This document shows positions 1-5,403 of a stretch of 5,409 nt of DNA, one piece after another (the first letter of the stretch is position 1; each line of letters opens with the position of its first letter). The stretch spans positions 1-5,409 of the forward strand of contig JACPST010000037.1 of the NCBI GenBank assembly GCA_016193165.1. The letters are read 5' to 3'. The notes below the pieces were generated by a model. The model searched no databases and had not been told where the DNA came from. It was given only the letters and a program-made list of their open reading frames with translations. Origin of the DNA: Deltaproteobacteria bacterium. Its GTDB lineage: Bacteria; Bdellovibrionota; JACOXK01; 2-02-FULL-40-11. A program made the translations under genes and the position numbers.

Positions 1-5
1 AGCTC

Positions 6-65
6 AAAAGCCCTATTTCAGAAAAAAAAGATAGCTCATTGAAAGATCCAATCAGGGGCTTTTTT
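6..65 (+). terminator. Possible intrinsic terminator of an upstream gene
   Basis: The arm AAAAGCCC (6-13) pairs with GGGCTTTT (56-63), and the T run continues to 65, as expected for a factor-independent terminator. The loop is long (about 42 nt) but can be shortened by a nested pairing of TTTCA (16-20) with TGAAA (40-44). No coding frame I can support crosses this stretch, so it most likely ends a plus-strand transcript that begins outside the window. The long loop and absence of a compact GC-rich stem keep confidence moderate. The rest of 1-104 shows no other recognisable element. Confidence 0.45.
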
Positions 66-104
66 ATCCCGCAGTTATTGGTGTTTTGAAACGAAAAGAG
101 ATCC

Positions 105-377
105 TTGAAATTTTCCACACCACAGCCTAGAAAAAGAAAAGAAAATCCCAAGCTCGCGGAAGAACTTATCGCGGCCAAACTCTTAGAACTTGCTAAAATT
201 TTTAGAGAACATTTAGAAGATGTTTCTTATCAAAATCCTCAAATCGCCAGAGCAATTTATTTGGCCATTGTTCAATATTTGGACCCCCCTGAAGAATGGC
301 TGCAACGAGTCCTGAGCAAAAAAATACCTGCTCTTGAGGCTGAAAAAGAAATTTTGACTTTTTGGTTTCGGAAGTAA
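105..377 (+). CDS. Small basic helical protein of unknown function (90 aa)
   Basis: I do not recognise this protein. It is 90 residues, has no cysteine, no signal peptide and no membrane segment, and is rich in Lys, Glu, Leu and Ala, so it is probably a soluble, mostly helical cytoplasmic protein. The N-terminus (residues 1-16) is strongly basic and proline-containing; residues 17-38 and 45-59 look like amphipathic helices, separated from a C-terminal helical stretch by a DPPEEW turn (60-65). The start is TTG at 105, because the frame is closed by a TGA at 87-89 and the protein contains no internal ATG; the purine run AAAAGAG (94-100) is a poor ribosome binding site. It stands alone between a terminator-like hairpin and another AT-rich hairpin at 406-435. 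Codon choice resembles the neighbours, which favours a real gene, but the non-ATG start and small size leave it uncertain. Confidence 0.5.
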   Translation: MKFSTPQPRKRKENPKLAEELIAAKLLELAKIFREHLEDVSYQNPQIARAIYLAIVQYLDPPEEWLQRVLSKKIPALEAEKEILTFWFRK

Positions 378-405
378 AAGGCATAAAAGATTAAAATTAG
401 ATGAG

Positions 406-435
406 AATAAAGAAAAAACATTCTTTTTCTTTATT
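406..435. other. 12-bp AT-rich inverted repeat between genes 1 and 2
   Basis: AATAAAGAAAAA (406-417) and TTTTTCTTTATT (424-435) are perfect reverse complements around a 6-nt loop. It lies 29 bp after the stop of the small gene and 24 bp before the lipoprotein ATG, just upstream of an extended -10 box. It could act as a weak terminator for the small gene, since the 3' arm is a T/C run, or as a regulatory dyad occupying the -35 region of the next gene. With only one G:C pair the RNA hairpin would be weak; the perfect symmetry is what the sequence shows, the role is inference. Confidence 0.5.
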
Positions 436-442
436 TAAGCCA

Positions 443-451
443 TGGTATAAT
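443..451 (+). promoter_or_regulatory. Extended -10 promoter element TGGTATAAT before the lipoprotein gene
   Basis: TG-G-TATAAT is a perfect match to a sigma70-type extended -10 element (TGnTATAAT). No good -35 hexamer sits 16-18 bp upstream, as usual for extended -10 promoters; that place is occupied by the right arm of the 406-435 hairpin. Transcription would be expected to begin about 6-8 nt past the box, at 457-459, immediately before the ATG at 460, so the mRNA would be almost leaderless. In AT-rich DNA a chance TATAAT is easy to find, so this is moderate evidence only. Confidence 0.45.
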
Positions 452-459
452 AAAGGAAA

Positions 460-1281
460 ATGTTAAAAATCTTTATAAAATCCCCATTAAAAATTTTATT
501 CCTTTTAACTCTTTGCGCGTTTTTAAACCAATGCGCGCCCACAGGAGAAGAAACATCTCCTTCATCAGCTCAAAAAAGCCAGAGTATTCAATCAACTCAA
601 CCCGCACCCACTCAACCTTTACCCGCGCCTGCGCCCACACCAACTCCAACGCCCGCACCCACTCCAACGCCTACACCTACACCCACTCCAACACCTACCG
701 ATTCCACTGTACTCATACCCGCAAAAACTGTAGGGGATGTTCCATTAAATTGTTTAGAAAATACCGCGGAAAATAACATGGACGATTTAGGAAATCGGAT
801 CAAAGAGCTGGAGGGAGGCGTTATGACTCCCCCAACTTGTCAAAGCACAAGTGTCAAAGTGAACATTCAGCCCAACAGTAATCAAACAGGATACCGAATC
901 ACCGCTAATCCCGCCATTGCTTTCAGTCCAACATGGGGTTACGGACAAGCTATCCAACCCTTTAAGGGTATCTGTCAGTGGAACACATGGACTATAGAAT
1001 TTTGGATGGTACGAGAAAGACCGGGACAAAAAATAATGCTTACTCAAATGTTAGGAACAAACTTATTAATGACAAATCAATATCAAAATGTAGACTTACT
1101 ACAGGGAGATGACATTGTTTTCTATGCCATTCCTCGAACATATCCAGCAACAGCGTATTGCGTAGGTCCTCAGCCAACCCTGCAAAACGCACTCAATCAG
1201 ATTACTCTATCCTCTGAATCCGATCTTGTGAATCTCACCACAGGGTATAAAATTTATAGCCTTAAATTAAACTTCCAATAA
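460..1281 (+). CDS. Putative secreted lipoprotein with Pro/Thr-rich linker
   Basis: The 273-residue product starts with a basic n-region and hydrophobic core (residues 1-24) ending in L-N-Q-C25, which I read as an atypical lipobox: Leu at -3 fits, but Gln at -1 is unusual for signal peptidase II. Residues 26-47 are Ser/Gln/Thr-rich and 48-80 form a nearly pure Pro-Thr/Pro-Ala tract, a typical extended spacer holding a domain away from a membrane or through the cell wall. Residues 84-273 are a globular, beta-looking domain with four cysteines (98, 127, 172, 234), enough for two disulfides, and the aromatic motif CQWNTWTIEFW (172-182). I do not recognise this domain. The ATG is chosen because it gives a complete signal peptide; AAAGGA (452-457) is very close to it. 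The FecR-domain gene follows after 34 bp and may be co-transcribed. Export is well supported, lipid attachment less so, function unknown. Confidence 0.88.
   Translation: MLKIFIKSPLKILFLLTLCAFLNQCAPTGEETSPSSAQKSQSIQSTQPAPTQPLPAPAPTPTPTPAPTPTPTPTPTPTPTDSTVLIPAKTVGDVPLNCLENTAENNMDDLGNRIKELEGGVMTPPTCQSTSVKVNIQPNSNQTGYRITANPAIAFSPTWGYGQAIQPFKGICQWNTWTIEFWMVRERPGQKIMLTQMLGTNLLMTNQYQNVDLLQGDDIVFYAIPRTYPATAYCVGPQPTLQNALNQITLSSESDLVNLTTGYKIYSLKLNFQ
601..699 (+). repeat. Degenerate Pro-Thr/Pro-Ala coding repeat
   Basis: This 99-bp tract encodes residues 48-80 of the lipoprotein candidate with alternating CCN and ACN/GCN codons. The 13-mer CACCCACTCCAAC occurs at 656-668 and again at 680-692, offset by exactly 24 bp (8 codons). 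The strand is almost free of G in the second half, giving strong C/G strand skew. Such six-base-period tracts can gain or lose dipeptide units by slippage without breaking the frame, so length may vary between strains. Confidence 0.85.
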
Positions 1282-1315
1282 AAGTTAAAATTATTTAAAA
1301 TCATTTTATCACTTT
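1281..1315 (+). other. Imperfect AT-rich hairpin filling the gap between genes 2 and 3
   Basis: AAAGTTAAAAT (1281-1291) pairs with ATTTTATCACTTT (1303-1315): 11 base pairs with a 2-nt bulge (TC, 1309-1310) and an 11-nt loop. It begins on the last base of the lipoprotein stop codon and ends on the base before the GTG of the next gene, so it occupies the whole gap. It could slow transcription between the genes or hide the GTG start, which has no Shine-Dalgarno sequence. The right arm contains the motif TTATCACTT also found twice at 3651-3680. Stability would be low, so function is inference. Confidence 0.4.
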
Positions 1316-2989
1316 GTGAAAAAAAAGCTTCTTTTTGGAAGTATCTTAGGGGGTGTAGTTTTAGGACTCCTTTTCTTTTGGGCGTTCCTCCAAAAAGAAT
1401 CTTTACCCTCCCCTGGCATTGTAACAGGCATTTATGGAACTAAAATTTTTTTAAAAAATACTCCACTCAAGCTGGGAGACCAGATACGCTTAGGCCAAAA
1501 AATCATTACTGGAGAAAATTCCAGCGTTGAACTTACATTTGACAGTCAAGATTCCAAAAGTAGAAAAACAGTTATTAATATCTACGAAAATTCTGAATTT
1601 ATTGTCGAAAGCACATTTCTCACCCCTCAAAATAAATTTTTAGCCAAACTCATTAAAGGATACATTAAATCTGTGATCCAAAATTTGCTGCCTGAAGATA
1701 CACATAAAATTATATCCCCCAATGCCATTACAGGCGTCAGAGGCACACGGTATTATATTCAATTTCTTCCAGAGGAAGAAACAACCAAAGTCCATGTCTT
1801 AGACGTAAGCTCTCAACGCAAAGTGACCGCCGCAGTCAAAGGCCAACCCGAAGTAGAAGTTCCTCCTCAAAAAACAGCTGTCATCATTAAAAACCAAGCT
1901 CCCATTCTTAAAGATTTAGACCCTTCAGAATTACCCAAAGAACCTCCTTATCAACGGAGTGAAGAAAAAACAGCCTGCTTAGAAACTCAAGGAGAAATGA
2001 CCTTAAAAGGCAAAGTCAGAGACAGTGACACTCATACCCCCATTGCAGATGCCACGGTCATTGGATTTGTCGACTATTGGAGTGCTCCTCCGCCTAAAAT
2101 TAAGGAACGAAAAGCAAGGGTGGAAGAGCTCAAAAAAGGAGGCTCCACTTATCTTCAAAAATTAAAAGAGTATTATGAACTTTACATGGGACTTAAAGAG
2201 TGGGGAACCCGATGCAGTGGAAGTCAAAAAGAATGGAAAGTGAAAACCCAGTCAGATGGAACATTTGAAATTACAGGACTTCCTCACTTTAATGAAGAAA
2301 CAATGTTTGATATTCGATACGATGTCGTTGCCTACAAAAGTGGTTATGGGGAGCCTCATACCCTTTGGTATACCTCAAAACACACTATCTCTTTTGATGA
2401 TATTGCTCCCCCTATTTATGAGTATGATAAAAAAAGGAGAGATGAAAAATTTTCCACATTAGATCTTCCATTATTAAAGCCTCGTTATTTGAATATGACG
2501 CCGGGTATCAACTTCATTGAAGAAGAACAGTGGAGTGGCAGTCGGTTTGTACAAAATAGCGTTCATATCCAGTACACTATTTATAAAATGACACTCTCCT
2601 CAGATGAAGTCATTCTTCCTGATAACCTGCCTAGAGTTCAAGGCTATTTTCCTAACATGGGTAATGAAAAAAATAGAGCTTATTTTAGAGCTGAAACACA
2701 ACGACTTCGATCCAATATTAAAAGTAGTCGGATCATCGCGGGAATGCCTCTGATGGGAAACAGTGGACATTGGAATAATATTGCCATTGGATATGATTTT
2801 GAAGAAGAACTCAAAAACTATCTGATCATTAAATATCAAGATACAGCTTTTTCACATCCCATGGCGAGACTCACAACAGGGCTTGTCGATGTCTATCATG
2901 TAGGACCCCCTTTTCTCAAAAGTCATACCTATTTTGAAAAATTAAAAGAAGAAATAGAAATACCTGAAAAATTTATTCCCGCAAAATAG
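1316..2989 (+). CDS. FecR-domain protein with carboxypeptidase-regulatory-like domain
   Basis: A 557-residue exported protein. Residues 1-4 are basic and 5-24 hydrophobic, a signal peptide or uncleaved inner-membrane anchor, so the rest is periplasmic. Residues 34-193 match the FecR fold: [16 protein letters not shown] (51-66), SSVELTF (69-75), an NSEF strand (92-95), LIKGYI (112-117), the hallmark [13 protein letters not shown] (136-148) and a T-K-V-H-V-L strand (157-162). Residues 228-340 look like a carboxypeptidase-regulatory-like beta-sandwich: [18 protein letters not shown] (231-248), then a charged helical insertion (about 260-308), then [11 protein letters not shown] (313-323). The C-terminal part, 341-557, is unrecognised. 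Cysteines 221 and 300 could pair. The GTG start is the only one giving the full signal sequence (the next Met is 229); no ribosome binding site is visible. In classical FecR the domain regulates a sigma factor, but there is no cytoplasmic N-terminal domain and no sigma gene here, so a structural or sensory envelope role is more likely. Confidence 0.93.
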   Translation: MKKKLLFGSILGGVVLGLLFFWAFLQKESLPSPGIVTGIYGTKIFLKNTPLKLGDQIRLGQKIITGENSSVELTFDSQDSKSRKTVINIYENSEFIVESTFLTPQNKFLAKLIKGYIKSVIQNLLPEDTHKIISPNAITGVRGTRYYIQFLPEEETTKVHVLDVSSQRKVTAAVKGQPEVEVPPQKTAVIIKNQAPILKDLDPSELPKEPPYQRSEEKTACLETQGEMTLKGKVRDSDTHTPIADATVIGFVDYWSAPPPKIKERKARVEELKKGGSTYLQKLKEYYELYMGLKEWGTRCSGSQKEWKVKTQSDGTFEITGLPHFNEETMFDIRYDVVAYKSGYGEPHTLWYTSKHTISFDDIAPPIYEYDKKRRDEKFSTLDLPLLKPRYLNMTPGINFIEEEQWSGSRFVQNSVHIQYTIYKMTLSSDEVILPDNLPRVQGYFPNMGNEKNRAYFRAETQRLRSNIKSSRIIAGMPLMGNSGHWNNIAIGYDFEEELKNYLIIKYQDTAFSHPMARLTTGLVDVYHVGPPFLKSHTYFEKLKEEIEIPEKFIPAK

Positions 2990-3578
2990 TCACTTTTTTA
3001 ATCGCCACATCTTGAAGAGGTTTATCATTGGCATCTCGTTTAACACGAGCAATTTTTTGAACTACCTCCAGCCCTTCCGCCACTTCTCCAAATACCGTAT
3101 GCCGCCCATCAAGCCAAGGCGTAGGTTTATCGGTAATAAAAAATTGAGATCCATTGGTATTGGGCCCCGAATTGGCCATCGATAAAATTCCGGGCTTATC
3201 GTGTTTTAAGGCAGAATTAAATTCATCAGCGAATGTATAACCTGGACCGCCTGTACCTGTTCCTCGAGGGTCTCCTCCTTGAATCATAAAATCAGGAATC
3301 ACACGATGAAAGATAAGCCCATCATAAAAGGGACGTTTGACTTTTTTACCTGTTTTGGGATCGGTAAATTCTTTGGTACCCTCAGCCAATCCTGTAAAAT
3401 TGGAGACTGTTTTTGGGGCTTTATCTGAAAAAAGTTTAATCTTAATTTTTCCTTGGGTGGTATCGAACTCTGCATAAACCGTTTCCATTTTCTTCGCCTC
3501 TTTCTTTAATTTAGGTGCTTTGGCATAAAGTGTCACAGGTAAAAAACAAATAAATAAGAATAAGAGTATTTTTTTCAT
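2973..3578 (-). CDS. Periplasmic cyclophilin-type peptidyl-prolyl cis-trans isomerase
   Basis: This 201-residue protein catalyses cis-trans isomerisation of Xaa-Pro bonds and helps exported proteins fold. Residues 1-19 are a Sec signal peptide with a KK n-region, a hydrophobic core and cleavage expected after LYA19. Residues 33-199 are the cyclophilin domain. By homology to human CypA all active-site residues are present: R92, F97, M98 and Q100 in [15 protein letters not shown]136 in SMAN, Q145 and F147 in NGSQFFI, and W155, L156, H160 in WLDGRH. The Trp at 155 resembles cyclosporin-sensitive cyclophilins rather than E. coli PpiA, which has Phe. The loop [19 protein letters not shown] (66-84) is longer than in CypA but common in bacterial homologues. 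I prefer the ATG at 3578 over an in-frame TTG at 3602 because it places KK directly before the hydrophobic core. No ribosome binding site precedes either. The 3' end overlaps the FecR gene by 17 bp. Confidence 0.95.
   Translation of the reverse strand: MKKILLFLFICFLPVTLYAKAPKLKKEAKKMETVYAEFDTTQGKIKIKLFSDKAPKTVSNFTGLAEGTKEFTDPKTGKKVKRPFYDGLIFHRVIPDFMIQGGDPRGTGTGGPGYTFADEFNSALKHDKPGILSMANSGPNTNGSQFFITDKPTPWLDGRHTVFGEVAEGLEVVQKIARVKRDANDKPLQDVAIKKVTILRE
3486..3501 (-). promoter_or_regulatory. Possible internal ribosome binding site and second start in the cyclophilin gene
   Basis: On the minus strand AGAGG (3501-3497) stands 8 nt before the in-frame ATG of Met31 (3488-3486). This is a better Shine-Dalgarno and spacing than precedes the full-length start. 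Starting here would give a 171-residue protein without a signal peptide, and the resulting N-terminus [17 protein letters not shown] lies where cytosolic bacterial cyclophilins normally begin. The caution is that the purines also encode the Lys/Glu linker KKEAKK, so the match may be incidental. Confidence 0.3.
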
Positions 3579-3628
3579 AAGGATTAAACTACCAATTTTC
3601 AAGCAATAAAAGCAAGCATTTCTAAGAA

Positions 3629-3656
3629 TGATAATTTTTTAAATAAAAAATTATCA
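3629..3656. other. 12-bp perfect inverted repeat in the divergent intergenic region
   Basis: TGATAATTTTTT (3629-3640) and AAAAAATTATCA (3645-3656) are perfect complements around the 4-nt loop AAAT. It sits 51 bp upstream of the cyclophilin ATG and 71 bp upstream of the solute-binding-protein ATG. A run of six T facing six A could bend the DNA or act as a protein-binding dyad serving both divergent genes. As an intrinsic terminator it would make little sense between two outward-facing genes. Confidence 0.5.
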
Positions 3657-3680
3657 CTTTTAAACTTGATTTTATCACTT
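3651..3680 (+). repeat. Two direct TTATCACTT repeats phased by 21 bp
   Basis: TTATCACTT occurs at 3651-3659 and 3672-3680, 21 bp apart start to start, which is two helical turns and would put both copies on the same DNA face. A third exact copy lies at 1306-1314 next to the GTG of the FecR-domain gene; there and at 3669-3680 the identity extends to the 12-mer ATTTTATCACTT. This suggests a shared regulator site, though AT-rich DNA raises the chance of coincidence. Confidence 0.4.
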
Positions 3681-3697
3681 AGAATGTGACAAGTTTA
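3661..3697. promoter_or_regulatory. Nested dyad, possible operator of the solute-binding-protein gene
   Basis: The outer arms TAAACTTG (3661-3668) and CAAGTTTA (3690-3697) are perfect complements 21 bp apart; inside them TCAC (3675-3678) and GTGA (3686-3689) are also complementary around 7 nt. A third palindrome, AAGTT-TAT-AACTT (3691-3703), overlaps the right arm. The cluster covers the likely -35/-10 region of the downstream gene, as an operator for a dimeric repressor or activator would. The symmetry is directly visible; the regulator is unknown. Confidence 0.45.
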
Positions 3698-3701
3698 TAA
3701 C
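3672..3701 (+). promoter_or_regulatory. Weak candidate sigma70-type promoter of the solute-binding-protein gene
   Basis: TATAAC (3696-3701) matches five of six positions of the -10 consensus, and TTATCA (3672-3677) matches four of six positions of TTGACA with an 18-bp spacer. Transcription would begin near 3708, giving a leader of about 19 nt that includes the ribosome binding site at 3718. TTATCA is part of one of the direct repeats and both boxes overlap the nested dyad. In such AT-rich DNA other placements are possible. Confidence 0.3.
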
Positions 3702-3717
3702 TTATAAAATAACAAGC

Positions 3718-3721
3718 GAGG
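3718..3721 (+). promoter_or_regulatory. Ribosome binding site GAGG
   Basis: GAGG lies 5 nt before the ATG at 3727 and fixes that start. It is the only well-spaced Shine-Dalgarno sequence before any of the five annotated starts in this window. Confidence 0.7.
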
Positions 3722-3726
3722 CATCT

Positions 3727-5403
3727 ATGACTAAAAGACAAAGAAGAGAAATTCATCACACCAAATGGATTGGAGCTGTTCTGGTTGGGATTTTAATTGT
3801 TGTTCTCATCGTCACCTTCACATCCAAAAAAACAAATAAAAGAAATAATAAACAAATCATTGTGGGTATGACACAAGAGCCCAATACCCTAGATCCTTTA
3901 TTTAGTGAAATGGCGGCTTCCTTTGAAGGCTTAGGCCTTATCTTTGAAGACATGGTTGAACGAGATGATCATTGGGAATATCATCCCAGGCTGGTCACTG
4001 AAATTTCTTCTTTTGAAAATGGCCTTGTCAAAAGACTTCATGGCAACAAAATCCAAGCCACATGGCATTTGAAAGAAGGCTTAAAATGGGCGGATGGAAC
4101 CCCCATCACTCCTCAAGATTTTATTTTTACCCACCAAATGATTATGGACGATCGGCTTCCAATCATTAGCCGGGATACAGATCGCAGAATAGAAAAAATG
4201 GAAACCCCAGATGATCATACGTTGATTGTCACATGGAAAGAGCCCTATGCCTATTATTTCTTAGGACACGCGGCTATTCCCAAGCACATCGTTGAATCTG
4301 AATATCAAAAGAATCCTGAAAAATATCACGAATCTTTTTTTAATAAAAAACCGATGGGCAACGGCCCGTTTCAACTTGCCGAGTGGGCATCGGGAAGCCA
4401 TATGATTTTCGAAAGAAACCCCCATTGGACAGGAGCCAATCCTGTTTTTGAAAAAGTGATTTACAAATTTATCACCTCCACCAATGCCTTGGAATCCAAT
4501 CTCCTTTCTGGGACGATTGATGCCATTTCTCCCCTGGGGCTGTCTTTAGACCAGGCCTTGGATTTCGAACGACGCCACGGCGATAAATTCACCTTTCATT
4601 ATAAGCCCGCTTTAACGTGGGAACATATTGACTGCAATTTAGAGAATCCCATTTTAAAAGATAAACGGGTCAGGCAAGCCCTCCTATATGGGGCTAACCG
4701 CCAAATGATCTCGGATGTTCTTTTTCAAGGAAAACAACAAGTGGCCGATAGCTGGCTTCCTCCCAAACACTATGGCTATAATCCTAAAATTAAACACTAC
4801 CCCTACGATCCCGACAAAGCCAAAAAACTTTTGGAAGAAGCAGGCTGGGTCGAAAGCACCGATGGCATTCGGGTCAATAATCGCGGCGACAAACTGCGCC
4901 TCACCATTATGGCCACCGCTGGCAATAAAACCCGGGAACAAACGGAACAAATTTTACAATCGGACTGGAGAAAAATCGGGATTGATTTAGAAATTGTCAA
5001 CCAACCCGGTCAAGTTTTCTTTGGAGAAACCATGCGCCATAGAAAATTTAAACACTTGGCATTGTATGCTTGGATGATGAGTCCCGTGAGCGATGGAGAA
5101 AGTTTGTGGACCAAAGAAAATATCCCTTCAGAGAAAAATAGCTGGCAAGGGCAGAACACTCCAGGCTGGGTCCATGAAGAGGCCAATAAACTAGACCATC
5201 AAGTCCCTGTCACTTTAGATGAAAACAAAAGAAAAGAGCTCCTTCAACAAGAACAAGTCATTTGGGCAGAAGAAGTTCCCGCCCTTCCTTTATTTTTTAG
5301 GTCGGATATTTCTGTCACCCCTAAAAATCTTGAAAACTGGAAAATGACAGGCACTTTAACTCCGATCACATGGAATGCTGAAACATGGAAGTTTGCTAAT
5401 TAA
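3727..5403 (+). CDS. Membrane-anchored ABC transporter solute-binding protein, family 5 (oligopeptide type)
   Basis: This 558-residue protein belongs to the OppA/DppA family of periplasmic binding proteins that capture peptides or related solutes for an ABC importer. Residues 1-13 are basic and 14-32 form one hydrophobic segment, followed by a Lys/Asn-rich linker (33-42). There is no lipobox cysteine and no clear signal peptidase I site, so it is probably tethered to the inner membrane by an uncleaved anchor, unlike the usual lipoprotein or soluble form. The mature domain opens with IIVGMTQEPNTLDPLF (44-59). Family motifs follow in order: W-x-L-K-E-G-x-x-W-A-D-G-T-P-I-T (113-128), the F-I-F-T-H-Q helix (132-137), GNGPFQLAEW (211-220), KRVRQALLYGANRQMI (313-328), YDPDKAKKLLEEAGW (360-374) and LPLFF (520-524). 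Length is normal for the family. ATG 3727 is supported by GAGG 5 nt upstream. Permease and ATPase genes are not in the window but may follow after 5409. The ligand cannot be told from sequence alone. Confidence 0.93.
   Translation: MTKRQRREIHHTKWIGAVLVGILIVVLIVTFTSKKTNKRNNKQIIVGMTQEPNTLDPLFSEMAASFEGLGLIFEDMVERDDHWEYHPRLVTEISSFENGLVKRLHGNKIQATWHLKEGLKWADGTPITPQDFIFTHQMIMDDRLPIISRDTDRRIEKMETPDDHTLIVTWKEPYAYYFLGHAAIPKHIVESEYQKNPEKYHESFFNKKPMGNGPFQLAEWASGSHMIFERNPHWTGANPVFEKVIYKFITSTNALESNLLSGTIDAISPLGLSLDQALDFERRHGDKFTFHYKPALTWEHIDCNLENPILKDKRVRQALLYGANRQMISDVLFQGKQQVADSWLPPKHYGYNPKIKHYPYDPDKAKKLLEEAGWVESTDGIRVNNRGDKLRLTIMATAGNKTREQTEQILQSDWRKIGIDLEIVNQPGQVFFGETMRHRKFKHLALYAWMMSPVSDGESLWTKENIPSEKNSWQGQNTPGWVHEEANKLDHQVPVTLDENKRKELLQQEQVIWAEEVPALPLFFRSDISVTPKNLENWKMTGTLTPITWNAETWKFAN

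Noticed and set aside
202..384. 60-residue minus-strand frame opposite the small gene
   Set aside because: It has no recognisable features and fully overlaps the better-supported plus-strand gene, although neither is certain.
601..699. CRISPR or tandem-repeat array
   Set aside because: The repeats are short degenerate Pro/Thr codons inside a continuous reading frame, with no spacers.
513..776. Second plus-strand frame through the lipoprotein 5' half, Thr/His/Ser-rich
   Set aside because: Its openness comes from the low-complexity repeat, which has no stops in any frame; the other frame has a signal peptide and a long continuous product.
612..803. Minus-strand frame encoding a Gly-Val repeat protein
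   Set aside because: It is the antisense image of the Pro-Thr coding repeat; it lacks a ribosome binding site and a domain outside the repeat.
1316..2989. Classical FecR anti-sigma regulator of iron uptake
   Set aside because: The protein lacks the cytoplasmic N-terminal domain before the membrane segment, and no FecI-like sigma factor or TonB receptor gene is adjacent.
3583..3588. TTTAAT on the minus strand as -10 box for the cyclophilin gene
   Set aside because: It lies only four bases before the ATG, so transcription would start inside the coding region, and no -35 is suitably spaced.
3579..3602. Eight-residue N-terminal extension of the cyclophilin from a TTG at 3602
   Set aside because: It would bury the signal-peptide n-region behind apolar residues and has no ribosome binding site; ATG 3578 gives a canonical signal peptide.
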